Assembly: GCF_003426815.1 (NCBI RefSeq)
Contig: NZ_QKYK01000001.1
Span: 310,001-374,000 of the forward strand
Direction of reading: 5' to 3'
DNA from: Desertimonas flava
GTDB taxonomy: Bacteria > Actinomycetota > Acidimicrobiia > Acidimicrobiales > Ilumatobacteraceae
Length of the DNA stretch: 64,000 nt
Within the stretch, counting starts at the first letter, position 1; every line of letters starts with the position of its first letter. This document shows, piece by piece, positions 50,637-58,763 of the stretch. The notes under the pieces were generated by a model, which was not told the DNA's origin, searched no databases, and saw nothing but the letters and a program-made list of their open reading frames with translations. The position numbers were made by a program, and so were the translations under genes.

Positions 50637-50642
50637 TAGTAT
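50637..50642 (+). promoter_or_regulatory. Leaderless -10 element (TAGTAT) for secreted hydrolase
   Basis: TAGTAT is followed by 8 nt and the ATG at 50651; no ribosome site is present. Confidence 0.5.
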
Positions 50643-50650
50643 CCGGCCCC

Positions 50651-52276
50651 ATGATGCGACGCCGATCCGCCGTTCTGACCGCCGCCCTCGTCGCCCTCAG
50701 CGGCGTCGCACTGTCCACCCGCGCCGCTGCCTCGGTCCCCCCGGACGACAGTGGCCCTGCGGGGACGTCCGTCGAGACCACGAGCGACGTCACCTCCGGC
50801 GACACGATGGCGGCCAGCGATGCTGCCGAGTGGCAGCCGGCGCCGATCGAGTGGGAGGAGTCGGAGGAGTGGCCGGGCACCCAGGAGGCCTGGCTCGAGG
50901 TGCCCATCGACTACGCCAACCCCGACGGTGGCACGTTCGAGCTCTACGTCACCCGGACGCCGGCCGCCGACCCCTCGGCTCGCGTCGGTTCCCTGCTCGT
51001 GAACCCCGGTGGCCCCGGCTTCGGCGGCTCGATCCTCGGGTCGGCGGCGTCACAGATCTACAACCAGCCGCTGCTCGACGCCTTCGACATCGTCGCCTGG
51101 GATCCCCGCGGCACCGGATTGTCGGAGCCGTACATCGACTGCATCGACGACTACGACGCCTACTTCGCGGGCACCGACATCACCCCGGACGACGGCGAGG
51201 AGCGCCAGGAGCTCATCGATGTCGCCGAGGACTTCGCCGATCAGTGCGCCGAGAAGAACGCCGACATCATCGAGTTCATCGGCACCAACAACTCGGCGCG
51301 AGACATGGACTCGATCCGCCGGGCACTCGGCGAGGAGACGATCAGCTACTTCGGCTGGAGCTACGGCTCCGAGCTCGGCGCCACGTGGGCCACGTTGTTC
51401 CCCGACACCGTGCGGGCCGCCGTGCTCGACGGTGCGGCCGACCCCAACGCCGATCTCACCGAGGGCGGCATCCAGCAGGCCGAGGGGTTCGAGGGCACGC
51501 TGACGACCTACCTCGCCGAATGCAGCGCCGACCCGTCATGTGCGTTCCACAACGACGGTGACGCCGAGGGCGCGTTCGACCAGCTGATGCTCAAGCTCGA
51601 CGCCAAGCCGATCCCCAGCGAGCCGGATCGCCCCGATGTCACCCGCGGTGTCGCCCTCCTGGCGACGGCCGAGGCGATGTACAGCGAGAGCAGCTGGCCA
51701 CAGCTGTCCGACGCGCTGGTGGCCGCCGCCGAGGGTGACGGGTCAGGTCTGCTCGCCCTGTACGACGCGTACTACCAGCGCCAGCCGGACGGCACGTGGG
51801 ACAACTCGCTCGAGGCGTTCCAGTCGATCGTCTGCATGGACACCGCCGACCGGCCGACCGTGGAGCAGGAGGACGCCGACGCCGAGCGCTACCAGGAGGT
51901 GGCCCCGCGCTATGCGCCGAACACGACGGGCACCTACTTCTGCACGTTCTTCCCCGAGTCCACCGACCCGCGGGTCGAGATCACGGGGGCCGGCGCCGGT
52001 CCGATCGTCGTGTGTGGCGCCAACGGCGACGCCGCGACGCCGCTCGCCAGCACCCGCAACATGGCCGCTGCGCTCGAGGACGGGCGCCTCGTCGTCATCG
52101 ATTACGACGGTCACACCTGCTACGGCAACGACCCGTCCGGTTGTGGCGACGAGATCATCGATGAGTACCTGGTCGACCTCGTCGTGCCGCCCGAGGTGAC
52201 CAACTGCCCCGGCGTCGACGAGGATCTCGCCGCCGAGACGGAGCCGGCCGACGGCACCCCGGCAACCACCGGCTGA
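50651..52276 (+). CDS. Secreted alpha/beta hydrolase, tripeptidyl-aminopeptidase (TAP) type
   Basis: A 541-residue secreted serine hydrolase of the actinobacterial SCO7095/TAP group, which trims N-terminal peptides or esters. A Sec signal (RRRSAVLTAALVALSGVAL, cleavage near TRAAAS) is followed by an acidic spacer. The core has LLVNPGGPGFGGS (oxyanion hole), VAWDPRGTGLSEP, nucleophile GWSYGS, and the C-terminal TAP-like part with VVCGANGDAATPLAS (Asp) and DYDGHTCYG (His). Several Cys pairs fit an extracellular enzyme. It starts after a TAGTAT-N8 element. A large nested palindrome follows the stop. Confidence 0.88.
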   Translation: MMRRRSAVLTAALVALSGVALSTRAAASVPPDDSGPAGTSVETTSDVTSGDTMAASDAAEWQPAPIEWEESEEWPGTQEAWLEVPIDYANPDGGTFELYVTRTPAADPSARVGSLLVNPGGPGFGGSILGSAASQIYNQPLLDAFDIVAWDPRGTGLSEPYIDCIDDYDAYFAGTDITPDDGEERQELIDVAEDFADQCAEKNADIIEFIGTNNSARDMDSIRRALGEETISYFGWSYGSELGATWATLFPDTVRAAVLDGAADPNADLTEGGIQQAEGFEGTLTTYLAECSADPSCAFHNDGDAEGAFDQLMLKLDAKPIPSEPDRPDVTRGVALLATAEAMYSESSWPQLSDALVAAAEGDGSGLLALYDAYYQRQPDGTWDNSLEAFQSIVCMDTADRPTVEQEDADAERYQEVAPRYAPNTTGTYFCTFFPESTDPRVEITGAGAGPIVVCGANGDAATPLASTRNMAAALEDGRLVVIDYDGHTCYGNDPSGCGDEIIDEYLVDLVVPPEVTNCPGVDEDLAAETEPADGTPATTG

Positions 52277-52284
52277 CGTCGGAC

Positions 52285-52393
52285 GACGGGAGGGTATTTG
52301 CCCACCGAACCGACCGGAGGGTACATACCCGACGCTTCGGTGGGGTGAATACCCTCCGGTCGGCGTGCCACGGTGGGCAAATACCCTCCCGTC
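52285..52393. terminator. Nested perfect palindrome (22 bp outer, 13 bp inner)
   Basis: Outer arms 52285-52306 and 52372-52393 are exact reverse complements over 22 bp; inner arms 52311-52323 and 52350-52362 are exact over 13 bp. Outer and inner arms share the motif GGAGGGTA, so the same motif occurs twice in each orientation. The whole 109-bp element can fold into one long stem. It begins 8 bp after the hydrolase stop. Confidence 0.7.
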
Positions 52394-52444
52394 TGGGACG
52401 TGGCCGTGCGTCTCGACGGCGCCACGGCCGGCGGATTCTGCGCC

Positions 52445-52450
52445 TATCCT
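52445..52450 (+). promoter_or_regulatory. -10-like element (TATCCT) before gene lacking a standard start
   Basis: TATCCT is followed by 8 nt and an ATC codon at 52459, where other genes of the window with this spacing have ATG or GTG. It is the best clue to the start of the next gene. Confidence 0.4.
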
Positions 52451-52458
52451 GCTGTCGC

Positions 52459-53316
52459 ATCATCGCTCTGACCCGAGACCAGTACTTCGCCATCGAGCGG
52501 CGGGTCGACGCCCTCGAACGCAAGCGTCCCCTCGATCTCGACGTCGTCGCCGCGGCGATCGGGCGGATCGACAACCGGGAGCTGTTCGGCGCGCGGCTCG
52601 GGCCGGCCGTCCGCTACTCGCAGCGCGTCGAGGCCGACGTCGCCGGGCTGAGCATCCACACCCTGCTGCCGCACTCTCCGAACGACCACATCGGCCGGTT
52701 CCTCGAGGTCTGGGTGCCCGACGAGTCGGGTCACGGCGTCGCCCAAGAGGTGCTGCTCGACCACATCGGCCTGCCGATCTCGCCGCCGGCCGACCCCGAC
52801 CACGTGCCGCCGCACAACCGCGTCGCCGGTGTCTTCGGGCGGCTCTCCCGGCACGCCTACACGATCGTGTCGATGGCGTACCACTCGATCGGGGCGATGA
52901 ACGAGCGCCTCGCCATCGGGGCCTACGGGCAGATGGCCCGCATCTGCAAGGAGATCGGCGCCGACGAGATCGCCGACGCGCTGTTCACCCCGATGCGCGC
53001 CGACGAGTCACTGCACCTCGGCTACTACCGCACGTACGCGATGCAGCTGCGGGCGATCCTCGCCGGCTGGCAACTGGCTGCCGTGCGGGCCCTCATCGTG
53101 CACACCTGGGCGCCGGTCGGGGCGGGGGCCAAGGAAGACCGTGGTCCGTTCGGCGAGGTGATCCTGGCACTCGAGGAGGACCCCGAGAACCCGTCGATCG
53201 CCGCCGTGATCCAGGACATCGCCCAGGACCTCCTGGCCAAGGACGGCGAGACGCTGCCGCCGTTCGTCCACGACCAGCTGCGCAACTGCGTCGCCCTCGC
53301 CCGCGAGGCTGCCTGA
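52459..53316 (+). CDS. Ferritin-like helical protein, start codon uncertain
   Basis: A protein of about 285 residues, mainly helical, with E/H-containing helices (NDHIGRFLEVWVPDESGHGVAQEVLLDHIG, MRADESLHLGYYRTYAMQLRAILAGW) that recall the ferritin-like/acyl-ACP-desaturase superfamily di-iron fold. No ATG, GTG or TTG lies near the apparent N terminus (ALTRDQYFAIERRVDALERKRP). The nearest in-frame ATG is at 52345, inside the palindrome, and would add an Arg/Cys-rich segment of low plausibility. ATC at 52459 or 52462 or CTG at 52468 are the candidates. The stop is in a TGAGC-type repeat. An oxidase or desaturase role is only inferred. Confidence 0.62.
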   Translation: MIALTRDQYFAIERRVDALERKRPLDLDVVAAAIGRIDNRELFGARLGPAVRYSQRVEADVAGLSIHTLLPHSPNDHIGRFLEVWVPDESGHGVAQEVLLDHIGLPISPPADPDHVPPHNRVAGVFGRLSRHAYTIVSMAYHSIGAMNERLAIGAYGQMARICKEIGADEIADALFTPMRADESLHLGYYRTYAMQLRAILAGWQLAAVRALIVHTWAPVGAGAKEDRGPFGEVILALEEDPENPSIAAVIQDIAQDLLAKDGETLPPFVHDQLRNCVALAREAA

Positions 53317-53348
53317 GCTGAGAGCTGAACTGAACTGAGCTGAGCTGG
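53314..53348 (+). repeat. Short TGAGC/TGAAC repeat at a stop codon
   Basis: About seven 5-6-bp units (TGAGC, TGAGA, TGAAC) start at the TGA of the ferritin-like gene. A 5-bp period puts a TGA into every reading frame. Confidence 0.7.
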
Positions 53349-53481
53349 CGCCGACCGGAGCGGCGGGCGGGCGCTTGGTCCACCCTGCGTCGGACCGTCA
53401 GCGCGCCACGTCCGACACGGGCTTGCCCCGCGTGGTGAGACAGATTACAGTTCGTGTCAGTTGTCTACCTGGGGGAACGAC

Positions 53482-54708
53482 ATGTCATCTGCTCCGACGC
53501 CGACCCTGCCGCGGCTCGTCTCGCCCGACGATCACGTCCAGGTGCCGGCACACGTCTGGCGCGACCGCCTTCCGGTTGCCGTGCGCGACGACGGCCCGAC
53601 GATCAAGCGTCTCCGCGGCGCCGCCGACCTCGGCAAGGGCGACATCTCCTTCGTGGAGCGTGAGGACGGCCGGCTCGCCGATGTCTGGCACTACGACGGC
53701 AAGCGCATCCCGCTCGTGCGCATCGCCGCCGCCGCCGGCATCGACCGCGGCGAGATCGACGGGCGGCCGGTCACCTACGACGACATGCTGAAGTCCTGCT
53801 ACGACCCGGTGGCGCGCCTCAGCGACATGGACACCGCAGGCATCGAAGCATCCGTGTGCTACCCCAACATGTTCGTACGCTTCTGCGGGCAGACGTTCTC
53901 GTTGGCGGAGGACAAGGCGCTCGCCCTGCTCTGCATCAAGGCGTACAACGACTTCATCGTCGACGAGTGGTGCGCCGGTTCGAACGGCCGCCTCGTGCCG
54001 ATGGGGATCGTCCCGCTGTGGGACCCAGTCCTCGCCGTGGCCGAGGTCGAGCGCCTCGCCGGGTTGGGCTTCCGCTCGATCACGTTCTCCGAGGCGCCGC
54101 ATCTGCTCGGCCTCCCGTCGATCTTCTCGGGGCACTGGGACGACCTGTTCGCGGCCTGCGCGGCCAACGAGATCGTGCTGTCGATGCACATCGGCACCGG
54201 CGGCTTCCCGATGCTGGCGAAGGACAGTCTCGGCGCCGTGCCCAACGTGATGGCGTCGTTCAACGCCGGCTACACGCTGACCGACTGGCTCTTCTCCGGC
54301 CTGCTCGAACGACTGCCCGACCTCAAGCTGGTGCTCGCCGAGTCGCAGTTGGCGTGGATCCCCTACGTCCTCTCGCGCGCCGACTTCGTGTGGAGCGAGA
54401 TGCGGGGCGTGGGCTTCACCGACGTGTCGACGAGTGCACTGCCCAATCCGCCGAGCTTCTACTTCGACCGCAACATCTGGTGCACGTTCTTCCGTGACCC
54501 CGTGGGCCTCACGCTGCTCGAACACATCGGGGTCGACAACGTGCTCTACGAGACCGACTTCCCGCACTCCGACTCCTCGTGGCCGACGTGCTACGACACG
54601 GCGGTGGAGATGACGAGCGGCCTCGGCCACGAGGCGCAGGCGAAGATCATGGCCGACAACGCCCGGGCGCTGTTCCGCATCGACGTCACGGCGTCGGCGG
54701 GGTCATGA
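53482..54708 (+). CDS. Amidohydrolase-family protein (amidohydrolase 2)
   Basis: A 408-residue TIM-barrel protein of the amidohydrolase-2 (ACMS decarboxylase-like) group: LVSPDDHVQVPAHVW (an S-x-D-D-H version of the usual D-x-H metal motif), IEASVCYPNMFVRFCG, MHIGTGG (metal His), LVLAESQLAWIPYVLSRAD and LYETDFPHSDSSWP (late metal Asp). Members hydrolyse or decarboxylate aromatic and cyclic acids. The ATG at 53482 follows GGGGGAACGAC; a TTG 21 bp upstream is less likely. Its stop overlaps the swivel-domain gene by 4 bp, so it opens a three-gene cassette that lies before the TetR and Liv importer genes. Confidence 0.87.
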   Translation: MSSAPTPTLPRLVSPDDHVQVPAHVWRDRLPVAVRDDGPTIKRLRGAADLGKGDISFVEREDGRLADVWHYDGKRIPLVRIAAAAGIDRGEIDGRPVTYDDMLKSCYDPVARLSDMDTAGIEASVCYPNMFVRFCGQTFSLAEDKALALLCIKAYNDFIVDEWCAGSNGRLVPMGIVPLWDPVLAVAEVERLAGLGFRSITFSEAPHLLGLPSIFSGHWDDLFAACAANEIVLSMHIGTGGFPMLAKDSLGAVPNVMASFNAGYTLTDWLFSGLLERLPDLKLVLAESQLAWIPYVLSRADFVWSEMRGVGFTDVSTSALPNPPSFYFDRNIWCTFFRDPVGLTLLEHIGVDNVLYETDFPHSDSSWPTCYDTAVEMTSGLGHEAQAKIMADNARALFRIDVTASAGS

Positions 54709-56318
54709 CCACCTCTCCCATCTCCGCCGGGTTCACCGACCCGACCACCACCGAGAGCGAGCCCGGTCGCTACTGGACCACCGCCAACATCGGCGAAGCC
54801 ACGCCGGACGTGCTGTCGCCACTGTGCTGGAGCTTCTGGGGGCCGACGATGGAAGCCGGCGGTCGGCTCGCCTATTGCGACTTCGGCATCCTCTCGCGCC
54901 GCGAGCTCGCCGTCCCGACCGATCCCAATCAGCTGCTGACGGCTCACTTCTTCGGCCGCCCGGCGATGAACATCGATTTCCTCCGGCCGCTGTTCGGCAC
55001 CATGCCGGGTGTGACGGCCGACGACTTCGAGCGGGACATCTGTGGACGCGTCCGTCCCGGCCTGCCGGCCGAGCGCCGGCTTCGGCGCCTCCCGGTGATC
55101 CTGGCGAAGGCCCCGGTGGCAATGGCCCGCACCCCTGGCCGCCTGCGGGCGATGCATGCCGATCAGCAGGCGTGGTGGCAGCGCGAGGTCCGAGACCGAA
55201 CTGCGATGGGCGATCCCCGCGTTCGTCTGGTCGACGCCGCCGATCGCTTCCGCACTGCGTTCCACATCCACGTCACCGGGCGATTCGGGCTGATGGCGGT
55301 GCAGGGCAAGCTCACCAAGCTGGCGACGTCGGCTAATGCCGGCGATCTGTTGATGCCGTTGCTCACCGGTCTCGGCGGCATCGCCGAGACGGCGCTCGCC
55401 GACGACCTGTGGGAAGCCAGCAGAGGACGCCTCTCCATCGACGAGTTCGTCCGCAGGCACGGCTTCCACGGCCCGTTCGAAGGCAACCTCACCGGGCGAG
55501 CGTGGCGCGAGGATCCGACCCCGGTGGCGAAGCTGCTGGACGCGCTCGGAACGCGCCCCGACAGCGAACGGCCGCGCGAGCGTGAGGCGGCGAACACCGC
55601 ACAGCGATCCGCCGCCGTCACCGCGCTGCTCGGGCGCCTCCCCGCGTGGCGCAGACGGAGTGCCTCGAGGGCCTGCGCCGCCCTCGTGCGGGCGACCCAG
55701 TACAACGAGCTCGGCAAGGCCGGCTACCTCATGGCCCTCGACGGTGGCCGCGCCGCGGCGCGCGACCTCGGCCGGCTCCTCGTCGACGGTGGCGAACTGG
55801 ACGAGGTCGACGACGTCTTCTACTTCACCCTCGATGAGCTCCGCGACGGACTCCCCGTCGACGCGCGCGGGCTCGTGGCGTTCCGTCGCTCGCGGCGTGA
55901 GGAGTACCGCCGCTTCGAGATGCCGGTCACGTTCACCGGGACGCCCACGCCGATCGTGCGTGATCTGCAGGTCGAGGCGGATGCCGACGTCGTCGTCGCC
56001 GGTGCCGCTGGTGCTGCCGGCAGCGTGGAGGGACCGGCTCGAGTCGTGCTCGATCCCGACGACGACCTCGAGCCGGGCGAGGTCCTCGTGTGCCGGTTCA
56101 CCGACCCGAGCTGGACACCGGTGATGATGATCGCCGCCGGCCTCGTGATCGACATCGGGGGTCCGGCCAGCCACGGTGCGATCGTCGCGCGCGAGCTCGG
56201 CGTGCCGTGCGTGATCGGCACGAACGACGGCACGGCGCGCATCCGCACCGGCGACCTCGTCCGCCTCGACGGGACGGCGGGCACGGTCACCGTCCTGAAG
56301 CGGGGGGAGACGTCATGA
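54705..56318 (+). CDS. PEP-utilising-enzyme swivel-domain protein without ATP-grasp
   Basis: A 537-residue protein. Only the last 80 residues are recognised: the phosphohistidine swivel domain of PEP synthase and rifampicin phosphotransferase, with GGPASHGAIVARELGVPCVIGT (phospho-acceptor His) and IRTGDLVRLDGTAGTVTVL. The first 430 residues resemble the middle, substrate-binding part of such enzymes (TQYNELGKAGYLMALDGGRAAARDLG, DVFYFTLDEL), but no ATP-grasp domain is present, so the phosphate donor step must come from another protein or has been lost. It starts in an ATGA overlap with the amidohydrolase gene and ends in one with the next gene. Confidence 0.8.
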   Translation: MTTSPISAGFTDPTTTESEPGRYWTTANIGEATPDVLSPLCWSFWGPTMEAGGRLAYCDFGILSRRELAVPTDPNQLLTAHFFGRPAMNIDFLRPLFGTMPGVTADDFERDICGRVRPGLPAERRLRRLPVILAKAPVAMARTPGRLRAMHADQQAWWQREVRDRTAMGDPRVRLVDAADRFRTAFHIHVTGRFGLMAVQGKLTKLATSANAGDLLMPLLTGLGGIAETALADDLWEASRGRLSIDEFVRRHGFHGPFEGNLTGRAWREDPTPVAKLLDALGTRPDSERPREREAANTAQRSAAVTALLGRLPAWRRRSASRACAALVRATQYNELGKAGYLMALDGGRAAARDLGRLLVDGGELDEVDDVFYFTLDELRDGLPVDARGLVAFRRSRREEYRRFEMPVTFTGTPTPIVRDLQVEADADVVVAGAAGAAGSVEGPARVVLDPDDDLEPGEVLVCRFTDPSWTPVMMIAAGLVIDIGGPASHGAIVARELGVPCVIGTNDGTARIRTGDLVRLDGTAGTVTVLKRGETS

Positions 56319-57325
56319 TCGGTCCGGCCGACGAGACGCTGCGCCATCCACCGTCACCACTGCCCGATCGGTGGCAGGAGAACCTCTTCGTCATCGCCTG
56401 GGACGGAGACCGGCACGCCGGCTTGATGGTGCATCTCCAGCGAGTGCCCGGGCGCGACTACCAAGAGGCCCGGTTCGTGGCGACGACCGGCGGCCGCACG
56501 GCGTCGGCGATCGTGGAGGGCGTGTACGACGCGAGTCGTGTGGTCGCGGGCGTCGACTACGACGTCGTCGAGCCGTTCCGCCGCATCCGGCTCGGCGCCG
56601 ACCTCAGCGCGCGCGACGGGGTCGGACCGCTCGGGTTCGTCGCAACGCATCCGCCGAGCGCCGGCGACGTCCGGCTGGGGGTGGACATCGAGCTCACCAG
56701 CGAGCTGCCCGCCGTCGACTTCGCCGAAGGGCTGCGGGCGATGACCGCGGTCATGCGGTCGAACGCCGACGGTCCGCAAATGGGCGACCAGGCCCACTAC
56801 GAGCAGGGCGGCCGCTGGTCGGGGACGATCGCCACCGGCGACGTCGAGGTGGCCGGGTCAGGACTGTTCGTGCGCGACCACTCGTGGGGTGTCCGGCACG
56901 AGCAGAACGACTTCAAGGCGTTCTGGACGGCCACCTGCGTCGCCGCCGAAGACGGCTCACTCATGTTCGCCAACGCGATCGGCATCCCCACCGGCGACCG
57001 CGTCGCCGGCATCGGGGCGGTCGCCGATGCGGACGGCGTGCGCTTCACCACCGATGTCGGCGCGGACTACGCACCACGGGCCGGCGTGGCGTCCTACGAC
57101 GCCGCCGAGATTCGCTACGGCGCGCCGATCGACCTCAGGTTCAGCGCGACCACTCAGGTGCACTGGCCGTTCTACCTGCCGCATTCCGGCCCGCGCCGCT
57201 ACGACAACAACGCCATCTCGGCGGTCACGCTGCCCGATGGTCGCGCCGGGTTCGGGGTGATGGAGTGGGCCGACGTGCTCACCCCGGACGAGGCCGCCGA
57301 GCTCGACGCCCTCGTGACCGGCTGA
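56315..57325 (+). CDS. CrtC/AttH-like lipocalin-fold protein
   Basis: A 336-residue beta-rich protein with the RDHSWGVRHE motif typical of the carotenoid 1,2-hydratase (CrtC) / AttH / DUF7064-7065 type double-lipocalin fold. Strand pattern and the QENLFVIAWDGDRHAGLMVHLQRVPG start agree. Such proteins hydrate or isomerise terpenoid-like ligands, or only bind them. Third gene of the cassette, linked by ATGA. The order amidohydrolase, swivel protein, lipocalin-like protein suggests one pathway on a hydrophobic substrate, possibly imported by the Liv system downstream. This pathway is inferred. Confidence 0.72.
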   Translation: MIGPADETLRHPPSPLPDRWQENLFVIAWDGDRHAGLMVHLQRVPGRDYQEARFVATTGGRTASAIVEGVYDASRVVAGVDYDVVEPFRRIRLGADLSARDGVGPLGFVATHPPSAGDVRLGVDIELTSELPAVDFAEGLRAMTAVMRSNADGPQMGDQAHYEQGGRWSGTIATGDVEVAGSGLFVRDHSWGVRHEQNDFKAFWTATCVAAEDGSLMFANAIGIPTGDRVAGIGAVADADGVRFTTDVGADYAPRAGVASYDAAEIRYGAPIDLRFSATTQVHWPFYLPHSGPRRYDNNAISAVTLPDGRAGFGVMEWADVLTPDEAAELDALVTG

Positions 57326-57386
57326 CATCGGGCGGTGCCAGCCTGCGCTTTGCGGTGGCGCGTCCCGTCGGCCCTGCGTTGTTCGT

Positions 57387-57968
57387 TCAGTCGGGAACGA
57401 CGATCGCCGGAACGACGAACCGGTCGAAGTGTCGCGTGATGGCGGCGATGTCGGGGAAGAACTCGCGCCGTTCGACGCACATGAACTGCACGATCTGGAT
57501 CCACCGAATGATCTCCGTGTCGTCGGTGAGATCGGCCCGGATCTCACCCCGCGATCGTCCGTGCTCGAAGATCGGTGACCAGTACTCGGCCTGGATCTCC
57601 ATCAGGGAGGTGTGCGTCACGAGAGCTTCGGCGGTGAGGTCGAGACTGTCGGCCCGCATCACCGACAGCAGCTCGGAATCCTCGAGGGCGAGCTCGATGC
57701 CCAGCGAGATCGAGCGGCTGATCAGTGTCCGCGTGTCGCCCTCGATCGGCAGCCGCGAGCGTCGCGCGGCGTTGATGACCCGCATCTCGTTGCCGATGAC
57801 CTCGACGAGCACGCTCATCTTGCTCGGGAAGTACCGATAGAGGTTGGGCCGGGCGATCCCGACGGCCTTGGCGATGTCGTCCATCCGCGTCCGCTCAGGC
57901 CCCCAACGCTCGAAGCACTGGCGGGCCGCCTCGAGGATCTGCTCACGCTGCGTGGACATCCGATCCAT
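57387..57968 (-). CDS. TetR-family repressor
   Basis: A 193-residue TetR protein: N-terminal helix-turn-helix (REQILEAARQCFERWGPERTRMDDIAKAVGIARPNLYRYFPSK) and a helical ligand-binding part. It lies on the minus strand, convergent with the amidohydrolase cassette and upstream of the Liv importer genes in the same direction. The start may be 57968 or 57959 (STQREQ). The perfect palindrome at 61645-61669, in the divergent promoter of the importer and its binding protein, is the best candidate for its operator. Confidence 0.9.
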   Translation of the reverse strand: MDRMSTQREQILEAARQCFERWGPERTRMDDIAKAVGIARPNLYRYFPSKMSVLVEVIGNEMRVINAARRSRLPIEGDTRTLISRSISLGIELALEDSELLSVMRADSLDLTAEALVTHTSLMEIQAEYWSPIFEHGRSRGEIRADLTDDTEIIRWIQIVQFMCVERREFFPDIAAITRHFDRFVVPAIVVPD

Positions 57969-58010
57969 TCTGTTCGAGCGTATCGACGCAGCCGGACTCG
58001 GTCGGGCGCC

Positions 58011-58763
58011 TCACCGACCGGGTGCGCCGCCGAGGTAGGCGCGCGTGATGGCGTCGGTGTCGGCCCGGAAGGCGGCGCAGCTCCCCTCGAGCACCGTGCG
58101 CCCATGGCTCAACACCACCGCCCGATCGGCGAGGGCGAGGGCGTGGCCGACGTGCTGCTCGACGACGAGGATCCCGCACGAGCCGGCGTCGGCCGCCGCG
58201 CGGAGCACGGGGAGAATCCGTTCGACCACGATCGGGGCCAACCCGTGGCTCATCTCGTCGATGAGGAGCATCGCCGGCCGGCGCGCCACCGCTCGCCCGA
58301 TGGCGAGCATCTGCTGCTCGCCGCCCGACAGCAGACCCGCTCGTCGATCGAGCAGCGGGTCGAGCTCGGGGAACAGTTCGACGGCTCGATCACGAACGGC
58401 GGTGCCGGCGTCGAGCGTGAGGTTCTCGCCCACGGAGAGGTCGAACAGCACGCCGCGGTCGTCGGGAACGAGCGTGATCCCCCGCCGGGAGACCCGATGA
58501 GGAGCGAGGCCGCTGAGGTCGGCGCCGTCGATCATGACGCGCCCGGCGATCGGTGAGAGCAGCCCGGCGATCGTGGTGAGCAGCGTCGTCTTGCCGGCCC
58601 CGTTGGGGCCGAGGATCGCCACGATCTCACCGCGGGCCACGTCGATCGTGACGTCGCGCACCACGGCCAGGCCGTCGTAGCCGGCGACCAGGCCGTCGAC
58701 ACGCAGGCCGGTCCTGTCGCTGGCGCTCGGTGTCGTCATGTCGCTGGCGCTCGGTGTCGTCAT
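58011..58763 (-). CDS. Branched-chain-type ABC importer ATPase (LivF-like)
   Basis: A 250-residue ATPase: Walker A LGPNGAGKTT, Q-loop LVPDDRG (an Asp where Gln is usual), signature LSGGEQQMLAIGRAVARRP, Walker B MLLIDEMSHGL, and the short LivF length without LivG's extension. It should power uptake of an amino-acid-like or hydrophobic acid ligand. The 5' end carries a 24-bp tandem duplication, so the protein can start at 58763 or 58739 with the same eight residues (MTTPSASD) twice. The upstream start is in an ATGA overlap with the livG-like gene and was chosen for that reason. Confidence 0.88.
   Translation of the reverse strand: MTTPSASDMTTPSASDRTGLRVDGLVAGYDGLAVVRDVTIDVARGEIVAILGPNGAGKTTLLTTIAGLLSPIAGRVMIDGADLSGLAPHRVSRRGITLVPDDRGVLFDLSVGENLTLDAGTAVRDRAVELFPELDPLLDRRAGLLSGGEQQMLAIGRAVARRPAMLLIDEMSHGLAPIVVERILPVLRAAADAGSCGILVVEQHVGHALALADRAVVLSHGRTVLEGSCAAFRADTDAITRAYLGGAPGR
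58740..58763 (-). repeat. 24-bp duplication of a translation start
   Basis: The 24 bp at 58740-58763 are repeated exactly at 58716-58739. Each copy has an ATG and codes for MTTPSASD. The upstream copy also holds the 4-bp overlap with the preceding gene. Confidence 0.85.

Noticed and set aside
52345-52458. Upstream ATG start for the ferritin-like protein
   Set aside because: The added 38 residues lie in the large palindrome and are Arg/Cys-rich without conserved character.
53440-53481. TetR-type operator before the amidohydrolase gene
   Set aside because: Only a weak 4-5-bp symmetry (GACA..TGTC) is visible, much poorer than the palindrome at 61645-61669.
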